Below, in pieces: positions 1 through 7,768 of a stretch of DNA of 13,984 nt. Location: assembly GCA_000403945.1 (NCBI GenBank), contig APFI01000005.1, positions 1-13,984 on the forward strand, written 5' to 3'. A model generated the notes under the pieces. The model searched no databases and was not told the origin of the DNA. It saw only the letters and a list, made by a program, of their open reading frames with translations. The DNA is from Desulfovibrio sp. Dsv1. GTDB taxonomy: Bacteria > Desulfobacterota > Desulfovibrionia > Desulfovibrionales > Desulfovibrionaceae. Made by a program: the position numbers and the translations under genes. Each line of letters opens with the position of its first letter. Positions within the stretch are counted from its first letter, which is position 1.

Positions 1-62
1 GCGGCTCATTAGAGCCGCTACCGATAGGAATCCCCCGACTTTGGGCGGGGGAGGATGTCAAC
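1..62 (+). mobile_element. Right end of an IS200/IS605-family (TnpB-type) insertion sequence
   Basis: Two hairpins are visible. The first has arms GCGGCTC and GAGCCGC (1-18). The second has arms CCCCC and GGGGG (32-51) around GACTTTGGGC and is followed by AGGATGTCAAC. The order 'GAATC - C-rich arm - GACTTT - G-rich arm - AGG..TCAA' is, from memory, the layout of the right end of ISDra2 and many tnpB-carrying elements, where the tip ends near TCAA. The element therefore probably ends at 61 or 62, directly before the ATG at 63. The transposase and TnpB body would lie to the left, outside the window. The family call rests on remembered motif layout rather than a database match. Confidence 0.72.
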
Positions 63-80
63 ATGAATACACTCGGTGAA
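1..80 (+). ncRNA. 3' part of a TnpB omega RNA: scaffold hairpins plus predicted guide
   Basis: In tnpB elements the omega RNA is transcribed out through the right end. The conserved terminal hairpin is the scaffold, and the roughly 16-20 bases beyond the element tip become the guide for the TnpB nuclease. Here the scaffold hairpins span 1-51 and the tip is at 61-62. The predicted guide would begin at 62 or 63 and copy the first codons of the repressor gene. The 5' part of the RNA is outside the window. Transcription and the exact tip are inferred from family knowledge. Confidence 0.55.
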
Positions 81-743
81 CGGCTTAAATTATTACGGGG
101 CGAAACGTCACAAGCGGCTTTTGCTGCTTCGTTGGGCATCCCTCAAATGACGTTGAGCAACTACGAGACTGGCAAAAGTGAACCAAAATTAGTTCTACTG
201 AAAACGATATGTGAACGGTTTCGGTTAAACACAGATTGGTTGCTTTTCGGGCGGGAGCCGATGACCATAGATGGGGACTCATCCGGACTGCCAGACGAAA
301 CGATATCCCCTCAGTGTGATGTTGAGTTAAAACTCATCCCACTGATCGAAGCACGCATATCCGCAGGCCAAGGAAGCCTTGAGGTAGATGGAAATAGTGA
401 ACGAAGCTACGCCTTTCGCATGGATTTTTTACTGCGAAAGGGTAATCCGAATGCTATGGTGCTTATGCGGGTAGCTGGTGACAGCATGCAACCGGAGATA
501 TGCCATGGTGACGTGGTACTTATAGACCAAAGCAAGCGCAGTATCATTCCAGGACGCATTTTTGCTGTGGGTTTTGAAGAGGCAATTTACTTGAAAAGAA
601 TTGATATGCTTCCGGGCAAAGTTATTCTCAAAAGCGTTAATGAAAAATGCTATCCACCCGTAGAATTAGGCGTGAGCGGCGACTTGGCGGAGCAGTTCCG
701 GGTTATCGGACAGGTGCTTTGGAGCGGTAGAGAATACCGCTAG
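63..743 (+). CDS. Phage-type LexA/CI-like repressor (XRE helix-turn-helix plus S24 self-cleaving domain)
   Basis: This is a 226-residue DNA-binding repressor, probably controlling a prophage or mobile island. Residues about 4-65 form an XRE-type helix-turn-helix (SQAAFAASLGIPQMTLSNYE). Residues about 90-222 form a LexA-like S24 peptidase domain. The likely catalytic serine is S141 in GDSMQP, the likely lysine is K178 in YLKRI, and A101-G102 in ISAGQG is the likely self-cleavage bond. All parts needed for RecA-stimulated autocleavage therefore appear present. The start is set by GGAGG at 50-54, eight bases before ATG, but that ribosome site lies inside the IS right end. The reading frame stays open upstream to base 3. 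Base composition is clearly lower in GC than the genes to the right, which suggests horizontal origin. No cro, integrase or target gene is visible in the window, so its regulon is unknown. Confidence 0.85.
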   Translation: MNTLGERLKLLRGETSQAAFAASLGIPQMTLSNYETGKSEPKLVLLKTICERFRLNTDWLLFGREPMTIDGDSSGLPDETISPQCDVELKLIPLIEARISAGQGSLEVDGNSERSYAFRMDFLLRKGNPNAMVLMRVAGDSMQPEICHGDVVLIDQSKRSIIPGRIFAVGFEEAIYLKRIDMLPGKVILKSVNEKCYPPVELGVSGDLAEQFRVIGQVLWSGREYR

Positions 744-773
744 AAGCAAATATATTAGTGTCAATCTCAGCGC

Positions 774-825
774 AAAAAACGCGCAAGAAGCAGCCAGAAA
801 GCTGATTTTTTTGCGCGTTTTCATT
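774..825 (+). terminator. Strong, probably bidirectional hairpin terminator after the repressor
   Basis: AAAACGCGCAA (776-786) pairs with TTGCGCGTTTT (811-821), an 11-base perfect stem. An inner CAGC/GCTG stem lies at 791-794 and 801-804. On the plus strand the stem ends in a T run continuing into TCATTTT. On the minus strand it is followed by six Ts, the complement of the A run at 774-779. It can therefore stop the repressor transcript and also transcription arriving from the NFACT remnant on the other strand. Confidence 0.8.
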
Positions 826-909
826 TTGCCTATGCAACCGCCGCAAACCCACGTCCCACGCGGGCGCGCTGGGAAAATCCCCCTTATTCCGGTAGTGCCA
901 TTTCTATCG

Positions 910-1802
910 CTACCCGAGTCCGGGCGCGCGCAGTTCCGGCGGCCAGCGCCAGAGATTTTCACGCAGGGCCAAGGCGTCGGCCTGGGCGGCGCACATGCCC
1001 TCCAGCCGGGTTTCCTCCTCCCGTAATTTGTCCAGCAGACGTTCCAGGTTGCGCCCGCGCCGGGTCAGAGGCTGGACCGCTGCCGAGGCTTGGTCCCTGG
1101 CCCGCCGCTCCAGCACCAGACTCTGTCCGGCATGTTCCAGCAGGGGAAGAACGTCCGGACCGCTTTCCTCCCGCAGCTCGCCGCGCAGGGCCGGGGGCAG
1201 GGGCCATGTTGAGACGGCGCGTACGACGGATACGGTTCGGTATAGAAAAACATTTCCCCCGCCCGCGCGCAGGTCTTCCAGCAAGGTCCATTGTTCGGAC
1301 TCCTCCAAATGCTCCAGACTGCGCCGTAGGGCGGGCGTGAGCACGGGCCACTGCCGCCAGTCGCGGGAGCGGGCCAGCGCACGTCTTCTGCTTCCGGCTT
1401 GGCCTGGGCGTCTAGAAAATGCAAGGACGGTCCCTCGCGCAGGTCCAGCAATAGCCAAGTCAGCATGGCCCCGGCTTCGGCGGGGACCGAGTTGCCCGCC
1501 AGCAGCCAGAGCCGCCGGTGCCAGTATTGGGCCACGCAGGCGGCCACCCGGCGGTCCGCCGCGTATTTGCGCAGGCGCATGAGCTGGGCTGCGGGCGCGT
1601 GCCCCGCGCTGATCCGGTTTCCGGTCAAAAAGCAGAACGGATCTTTGCGGCCGAAACGCAGGCAGAGCAGGTGCTTGCGGCCCGCGCCGTAGAAGGTCAG
1701 AGTCAGCATGCCCGGTGCGGGTTCCTGGAGTTTCTCCAAGAGCGCGCCGGTGAGCAGCGGGAGCAGCGTGTCGCAGAAGCGGCGGAAAAGATGTGCGTCC
1801 AT
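910..1802 (-). pseudogene. Broken NFACT-N domain protein (FbpA/Rqc2-like), frameshifted and lacking its C-terminus
   Basis: The first part, from ATG at 1802 (MDAHLFRRFCDTLLPLL), reads as an NFACT N-terminal domain: TLTFYGAGRKHLLCLRFGRK, then the SAGHAPAAQLMRLRKYA helix and the LLLDLREGPSLHFLDA strand pair. At about 1360-1376 the coding frame changes. It continues in another frame as DWRQWPVLTPALRRSLEHLEE, and later as a charged coiled-coil segment (RRGRNLERLLDKLREEETRLEG). The offset fits loss of one base. The frame stops at 910 after about 300 residues. NFACT proteins are usually near 500 residues or more, so the end of the coiled coil and anything beyond it are missing. The lost end faces the low-GC repressor region, so insertion or deletion there may have removed it. 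Family members bind the ribosome or tRNA in translation quality control. The start is uncertain because no clear ribosome site precedes 1802. Confidence 0.7.
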
Positions 1803-1875
1803 ACAGGCAAGATTAGCGGGGAACAGACCCGGCGGCAACAGCGGCTGACCTGTTTTCACCATGTCATTGACCATG

Positions 1876-1899
1876 AAAAATCCCGCCCGTGGGGCGGGA
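1876..1899 (-). terminator. Hairpin terminator, minus strand, between dksA and the NFACT remnant
   Basis: TCCCGCCC and GGGCGGGA (1881-1899) form a perfect 8-base stem with a 3-base loop. Read on the minus strand it is followed by ATTTTTC. It is placed to end a transcript coming from dksA, with about 200 bases of untranslated tail. No gene, tRNA or other convincing structure was found between 1900 and 2099, apart from an A-run/T-run tract at about 1931-1941. Confidence 0.65.
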
Positions 1900-2099
1900 A
1901 TGGTAGAAAACTTGTATGGTTTCAAAAGAATGCAAAAATTTTTTGTCGCCGCCAAGGGCTAACGGATGTTGGGACAAGGCCGCTTACAGCCTTTGATGCC
2001 GAGAGTGCAGACAAGCGGAACGGGGCGGGAGCATGGATCAGCAAGCAGCTAGGCCGGACCGCGTGTTTAACTCCGTCGGCGGCAAAAAGGACCGCATGC

Positions 2100-2462
2100 C
2101 TAGTCGCCGCGCAAATGTTCATCCTCTTCCTGCTTGGCCTTGCAGTTGATGCACAGACGCGTCACCGGACGGGCTTTGAGGCGGGGAATGCTGATCTCGT
2201 CGCCGCATTCCTCGCAGATGCCGTAGGCGCCGTCATCAATGCGTTGCAGGGCGGCCTGAATCTTGCGGATCAGGCGGCGTTCGCGGTCGCGGATGCGCAG
2301 GGTGAATGCGCGGTCGGATTCCGCCGTGGCCCGGTCGGCCGGGTCGGCGAAGACTTCATTGCTGTCGGTCAGCTCCTCGATGGTGCTGTCGCCCTTCTGC
2401 TGGGCTTCCTCCAGCATGGAGGACAGGAGCTTGCGAAAAAATTCAAGATCGTTGTGGTCCAT
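2100..2462 (-). CDS. dksA: DksA/TraR-family RNA polymerase-binding transcription factor
   Basis: The product has 120 residues. DksA enters the secondary channel of RNA polymerase and, with ppGpp, shifts promoter choice during starvation. An N-terminal coiled coil (about residues 5-75) carries the canonical tip motif DPADRA at 40-45, with D40, D43 and A45 matching the DxxDxA signature. A C-terminal zinc finger has C83 and C86 (CEEC) and C104 and C107 (CINC). The protein is shorter at the N-terminus than E. coli DksA (151 residues), as is common in Deltaproteobacteria. The start is supported by GGAGG five bases upstream of ATG at 2462. It appears to be a single-gene unit with its own promoter and a downstream hairpin. 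A TraR-like paralogue is the alternative, but the intact DxxDxA tip and the four-cysteine finger favour DksA. Confidence 0.9.
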   Translation of the reverse strand: MDHNDLEFFRKLLSSMLEEAQQKGDSTIEELTDSNEVFADPADRATAESDRAFTLRIRDRERRLIRKIQAALQRIDDGAYGICEECGDEISIPRLKARPVTRLCINCKAKQEEDEHLRGD

Positions 2463-2539
2463 ATATCCTCCGGTCGTACCGGGCGTCGCGCATGCGGTGC
2501 CGGTTCGACGTGTAGATTTCTCACAAGTTGCAATAGAAA

Positions 2540-2568
2540 TGTATAGCTGTAACAGCCGTATTTGTAAA
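2540..2568 (-). promoter_or_regulatory. Candidate sigma-70 promoter for dksA
   Basis: On the minus strand, TTTACA (2563-2568) and TATACA (2540-2545) are separated by exactly 17 bases, about 80 bases upstream of the dksA start. The spacer contains the inverted repeat GCTGT-T-ACAGC, which could be an operator. The call rests on motif match and spacing only. Confidence 0.45.
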
Positions 2569-2624
2569 GAGACTTGGCCTTCGGAGAGGAAAAGTTTCGC
2601 AGATCGCGTTTCTGTTATGAGGGC

Positions 2625-3716
2625 TCAGGCGTCGGGACGGGATTGCGCTTCCCGCCGGGAGCGGGCATCTTCCCGGATTTCGGCCCGCACATCCTCCCAG
2701 GAAGGCTCAGGCCAGAGTGTGCCCGCGCGTTGCGGCGGCACGGCCAGAACCAGGACGCCGTCCCGCCATACCGCGCGCAGGGCGGTGAGGCCCCCGGCGG
2801 CCACGGCCTTGGGCGCGTAGGAGGCGGTCAGGGCGGCGGCTTCCTCCAGCAGGGGACGCGGCCAGGCCGCGCCCTCGCGGGCCAAGCCCAGAGGGCCGGG
2901 CAGGCCGGTCAGACTGAGCAGTGCGTCTTCCGGTCCGGCTGCGGCGGCCAGACGCCTGTTGTCCGCGTTGTTGCGGCCCACGCCGAGCCAGTAATCGCGC
3001 CCGTCCAGACGCCGCCAGAACTGCCGTCCCAGATTGGCCAGGGCGAAATCCCGCGCGAGCGCGTCCCCGTTCCCGGCGCGGCGGGTCAGCACGGGCCAGT
3101 AGCGCCGGGCGTTTTCCCGCTCGGTCAGGCGGCAGCCGCCGCCGGGCGTAGGAATTTCCTTGAGGCCGAAGCGCGCGGCCAGGGCCAGTTGATCGACGCG
3201 CCCGCGACCGGAAATGCCCAGCAGGCGCGAGCGGTCCACCAAGCCGTTTTCCTCGGCCGGAATGGGGGGGAGCAGACGCGCGCAGAGCGGGCGCAACAGC
3301 AGGCCGTTCACGTCGGCAGCGCGGGGGATCAGATGCAGGGTGTCGCGCCGCTGGGACATGGGGCGCTGGCCCAGGACATCGCCCGTGGCCAACAGGCGCG
3401 CGCCCACTGTTTCCATGTACAGGCGGGCGTGCCGCAGCAGCAGGATTTTGCAGTCCACGCAGGGATTCATGACCTTGCCGAAGCCGTGCGCGGGGCGGCG
3501 GCGCAGCAGAGCGGCGAAGTCCGTGCTGACGTCTAGGCTGACGATGCTCAGGCCGTGCAGCCGCCGCCAGCGCGGCAGGGCACCCGAGTCGCCGAAAAAG
3601 GGCGAGACGCAGTGCAGGCAGACTACCTTCAGGCCTTGCTCTTCCAGCACCTTGGCGGCCAGAATGCTGTCCAGGCCGCCGGAAAAAAGGACGATCACGT
3701 CGGGGGAAGCGGTCAT
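2625..3716 (-). CDS. PP-loop ATPase of the tRNA-thiolation type with a C-terminal NFACT-R-like RNA-binding domain
   Basis: The product has 363 residues. The N-terminal half is an adenylating PP-loop (HUP) domain like those of MnmA and ThiI: SGGLDS at residues 12-17 binds ATP pyrophosphate, and C86 and C89 (NPCVDCK) and C195 (GGGCRLT) are candidate thiol or metal ligands. ATGDVLGQRPMSQRRDTL (110-127) is the conserved second ATP-site region. The C-terminal part, about 225-335 (GRQFWRRLDGRDYWLGVGRNNADN), resembles the NFACT-R RNA-binding fold, which from memory is fused to PP-loop domains in Deltaproteobacteria. The likely role is sulfur or other modification of a uridine or cytidine in tRNA; the exact product is unknown. 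AAGG six bases before ATG at 3716 sets the start. The gene is divergent from recA with about 190 bases between them. The last residues are polar and low-complexity. Confidence 0.75.
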   Translation of the reverse strand: MTASPDVIVLFSGGLDSILAAKVLEEQGLKVVCLHCVSPFFGDSGALPRWRRLHGLSIVSLDVSTDFAALLRRRPAHGFGKVMNPCVDCKILLLRHARLYMETVGARLLATGDVLGQRPMSQRRDTLHLIPRAADVNGLLLRPLCARLLPPIPAEENGLVDRSRLLGISGRGRVDQLALAARFGLKEIPTPGGGCRLTERENARRYWPVLTRRAGNGDALARDFALANLGRQFWRRLDGRDYWLGVGRNNADNRRLAAAAGPEDALLSLTGLPGPLGLAREGAAWPRPLLEEAAALTASYAPKAVAAGGLTALRAVWRDGVLVLAVPPQRAGTLWPEPSWEDVRAEIREDARSRREAQSRPDA

Positions 3717-3839
3717 GTCCAGCCTTGTACGCGAAGGACGCGCCCGAGCGCAACACTTTCGCAGGAAAAAGTTTGGTTTTTAACTTTTGATAATTATCTC
3801 TGTTAATATGGAGCAGCGTATTGCGGGCGGGCGGGGTAT

Positions 3840-3868
3840 TTGCCTTGCGTTGCACCCTTTGCTAAGAT
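3840..3868 (+). promoter_or_regulatory. Candidate recA promoter with overlapping inverted repeat
   Basis: TTGCCT (3840-3845) and TAAGAT (3863-3868) are 17 bases apart, placing a transcription start about 30 bases before the recA ATG. The -10 box is enclosed by the repeat TGCTA-AGA-TAGCA (3860-3872), well placed for a repressor site. No clear E. coli-type LexA box (CTGT-N8-ACAG) was seen. Confidence 0.5.
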
Positions 3869-3907
3869 AGCACGCTTGAATATCTCTTACCCGGAGTAAT
3901 AACAGTT

Positions 3908-4990
<1,083 letters not shown>

Positions 4991-5078
4991 CCGTCCGGGC
5001 CGGGTGTTCTCTCCCCCGGCCGTAATTCTTTCCCCGGCCGCCGCAACATTGGCCGGGCAGCCCCGCCACGGAGCCCGC

Positions 5079-7757
5079 ATGCTGACCGCCCAAGAAATCC
5101 GCCATCGTTATTTAGACTTTTTTCTGCGCCACCGGCACGAAGTCGTGCCGTCCGGACCGCTGATCCCGCCCAATGATCCCAGCCTACTGTTCACCAACGC
5201 GGGCATGGTCCAGTTCAAAAAGCTCTTTCTGGGCGAGGAGACGCGCGCCTACAGCCGCACGGCCTCCTGCCAGAAATGCCTGCGCGTGTCCGGCAAACAC
5301 AACGATCTGGAAAACGTGGGCCGCACCGCGCGTCACCACACCTTTTTCGAAATGCTGGGCAATTTCTCCTTTGGCGACTACTTCAAGCGCGAGGCCATCA
5401 CTTGGGCTTGGCAGTTCGCCACCGAGGAACTGCAACTGCCCAAGGAAAAGCTCTGGGTTACGGTTTTCCGCGAGGACGACGAGGCCGCCGAAATCTGGAA
5501 AGAAGTGGCCGGACTCACCGACGCGCGCATCATCCGCATGAGCGAGAAGGACAATTTCTGGACCATGGGCGACACCGGTCCCTGCGGCCCCTGTTCCGAA
5601 ATCTATATCGACCAGGGCGAGGACATGTCCTGCGGGCCGGACTGCGGCATCGGCAAATGCGACTGCGACCGCTTTCTGGAAATCTGGAATCTGGTCTTCA
5701 CCCAGTTCAACCAAGCCGCCGACGGCAGCCGCGCCCTGCTGGCCGCGCCCAACATCGACACCGGCATGGGGCTGGAGCGCATCACCGCAGTCTGCCAGGG
5801 CAAGCGTTCCAACTTCGACTGCGATCTTTTTCAGAAAATCATCCAGTACGCGGCCGGACTGGCCGGCGTGACCTATAGTTTCAGTGCGCCGGACACCAAC
5901 GATGTGGACACGGCCCTGCGCGTCATCGCCGACCACAGCCGTTCCGCCGCCTTTCTCATCGCCGAGGGGGTGCTGCCCTCCAACGGAAACCGCGGCTATG
6001 TGCTGCGCCGCCTGATTCGCCGGGCACTGCGCTTTGCCACGCTCATGGGCGTGCATGAGCCCTTCATGCACAAGGTGGCCCGCAAGGTCACGGAGGTCAT
6101 GGGCGAGGCTTACCCCGACCTGTCGGAGAACGCGGACTTCATCGACCGCGCGGTGTTTGAGGAGGAGCAGCGCTTCTCCCTGACTCTGGAGAAGGGTCTG
6201 CATCTGCTGGACGAGGAATTGCGGTGCCTGGACGCCGCCGGACAGGCGGTCATCCCCGGAGCGTTCTGCTTCAAGCTCTACGATACCTACGGCTTCCCCC
6301 TGGATATCGTCACGGACGTGGCGGGCAAACGCGGCTTCACGGCGGACGGGCCGGGCTTTGAGGCCCACATGCGCGAACAGCGCGAGCGCGCCCGCGAACA
6401 TCAGAAAAAGGGCGGTCTGCTGGGCCAGGGCACGGGGCAGGGCGACTCGGCCTTCAAAAAGCTGGCCGCCGACGGCCTGCGCAGCGTCTTTGTGGGCTAT
6501 GAAAGCCTCACGGCCGCAAGCCCGATTACAGCTCTGCTGAACGTCGGGGGCGCGCCTGTGGACCTTCTGGGCGAAGGCGAAATCGGCTTCGCCGTGACGG
6601 AAAAAACGCCGTTTTACGGCGAATCCGGCGGTCAGGCGGGCGATGCCGGCATGCTTTCCGCCGCGTCGGGCCAAGCCAGAGTGCTGACCGCCCGCAAACC
6701 CGCGCCGGATCTTATTGTGCATGAAATCGAAGTCTTGCGCGGCGAGCTGCACACGGGACAGGAGGCGGCCCTCAGTGTGGACGCGGACATCCGCCATGCC
6801 ACGGCCCGCAACCATACCAGCACGCATCTGCTGCACGCGGCCCTGCGCCGGACACTGGGCGGCCACGTCAAGCAGGCCGGTTCCCTGGTGGACGGTCAGC
6901 GCCTGCGTTTTGACTTTTCACACATCGCGGCCCTGACACCCGAGGAGCTGGCCGCCGTGGAGCGCGACGTGAACCGCGCCATCCTAGCCGATCTGCCGGT
7001 GACCGCGCGCGAAATGCCGCGCGAACAGGCTCTGGCCAACGGAACTATGGCCCTGTTCGGCGAGAAGTACGGCGAGACTGTGCGCGTGCTGAGCGTGGGC
7101 CGCGAGGACGAAAGCCCCGAGTCTGTGGAACTTTGCGGCGGCACGCATCTTAGCCGCACAGGTCAGGCCGGATCGTTCCTGATCGTGGCAGAAACCGGCG
7201 TGGCTGCGGGCGTTCGCCGCATTGAGGCGGTCACCGGATGGAACGCCTACAGTCTGGCCGTGGAGCAGCGCGCCGAGGCGGCGGCTCTGGCCGGAATGCT
7301 CAAGTCCAAACCCGGCCAGCTGGCCGAGCGCGTACAGGTTTTGCAGACTGAAGTCAAGAAGATGCGCAAGGCATCGGAAAAGGTCTCCGCAGCGCCCGCT
7401 GCGGGCGCGGACCTGCTGCGCCGGGCCGAGGATGTCAACGGCGTGCGCCTGCTGGCCGCACGCATGGACAATGTGCCGGTCAAGACTTTGCGCGGGGTCA
7501 TGGACGACGTGCGTTCCCGCCTTTCCAGCGCGTGCGTGGCATGTCTGGCCACGGTGGAAGAGGACAAGGTGGGCCTGCTGCTCTATGTTTCCAAAGATTT
7601 GCACGGCCGCTTCACGGCTCCGGCCCTGATCAAACAGGTGGCCGCGCCCTGCGGTGGCGCGGGCGGCGGCCGTCCGGATCTGGCCCAAGCCGGAGGCTCC
7701 AGGCCCGAAGGTCTGGACAAAGCCTTTGCCGTGCTGAAAAACCTGATAGAAAAATAA
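5079..7757 (+). CDS. alaS: Alanyl-tRNA synthetase
   Basis: The product has 892 residues, the normal bacterial size, and charges tRNA-Ala with alanine. The class II catalytic core is in the first about 240 residues (RTASCQKCLRVSGKHNDLENVG, FFEMLGNFSFGDYF, WTMGDTGPCGPCSEI). The tRNA-recognition domain follows. The editing domain carries HTSTH at 579-583 and CGGTH at 686-690, the zinc site that clears mischarged Ser and Gly. The C-terminal oligomerisation/C-Ala domain ends in a glycine-rich GGAGGGRPDLAQAGG. ATG at 5079 is chosen because the alignment-like start MLTAQEIRHRYLDFF begins there and GGAG lies seven bases before it. The frame is open further upstream over the end of recA, but that part is a shadow. 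The next gene, ahbC, begins 11 bases after the stop. Confidence 0.98.
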   Translation: MLTAQEIRHRYLDFFLRHRHEVVPSGPLIPPNDPSLLFTNAGMVQFKKLFLGEETRAYSRTASCQKCLRVSGKHNDLENVGRTARHHTFFEMLGNFSFGDYFKREAITWAWQFATEELQLPKEKLWVTVFREDDEAAEIWKEVAGLTDARIIRMSEKDNFWTMGDTGPCGPCSEIYIDQGEDMSCGPDCGIGKCDCDRFLEIWNLVFTQFNQAADGSRALLAAPNIDTGMGLERITAVCQGKRSNFDCDLFQKIIQYAAGLAGVTYSFSAPDTNDVDTALRVIADHSRSAAFLIAEGVLPSNGNRGYVLRRLIRRALRFATLMGVHEPFMHKVARKVTEVMGEAYPDLSENADFIDRAVFEEEQRFSLTLEKGLHLLDEELRCLDAAGQAVIPGAFCFKLYDTYGFPLDIVTDVAGKRGFTADGPGFEAHMREQRERAREHQKKGGLLGQGTGQGDSAFKKLAADGLRSVFVGYESLTAASPITALLNVGGAPVDLLGEGEIGFAVTEKTPFYGESGGQAGDAGMLSAASGQARVLTARKPAPDLIVHEIEVLRGELHTGQEAALSVDADIRHATARNHTSTHLLHAALRRTLGGHVKQAGSLVDGQRLRFDFSHIAALTPEELAAVERDVNRAILADLPVTAREMPREQALANGTMALFGEKYGETVRVLSVGREDESPESVELCGGTHLSRTGQAGSFLIVAETGVAAGVRRIEAVTGWNAYSLAVEQRAEAAALAGMLKSKPGQLAERVQVLQTEVKKMRKASEKVSAAPAAGADLLRRAEDVNGVRLLAARMDNVPVKTLRGVMDDVRSRLSSACVACLATVEEDKVGLLLYVSKDLHGRFTAPALIKQVAAPCGGAGGGRPDLAQAGGSRPEGLDKAFAVLKNLIEK

Positions 7758-7768
7758 GGACTATCCTG

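Noticed and set aside
1900..2099. Possible tRNA or small RNA between the NFACT remnant and dksA
   Set aside because: I could not find a cloverleaf or a strong internal stem; only the minus-strand terminator is supported.
1518..2546. 342-codon plus-strand frame across the NFACT remnant and dksA
   Set aside because: It is antisense to two recognisable genes and has no motif of its own.
2707..3855. 382-codon open frame overlapping the PP-loop gene on the same strand
   Set aside because: It is rich in Arg, Pro and Ala with no motif, and is an alternate frame of a gene with clear SGGLDS and cysteine signatures.
5184..6866. Long 560-codon open frame antisense to alaS
   Set aside because: It mirrors the GC-rich third positions of alaS, has low-complexity His/Gly/Ala-rich content and no recognisable domain; alaS itself is fully intact on the other strand.
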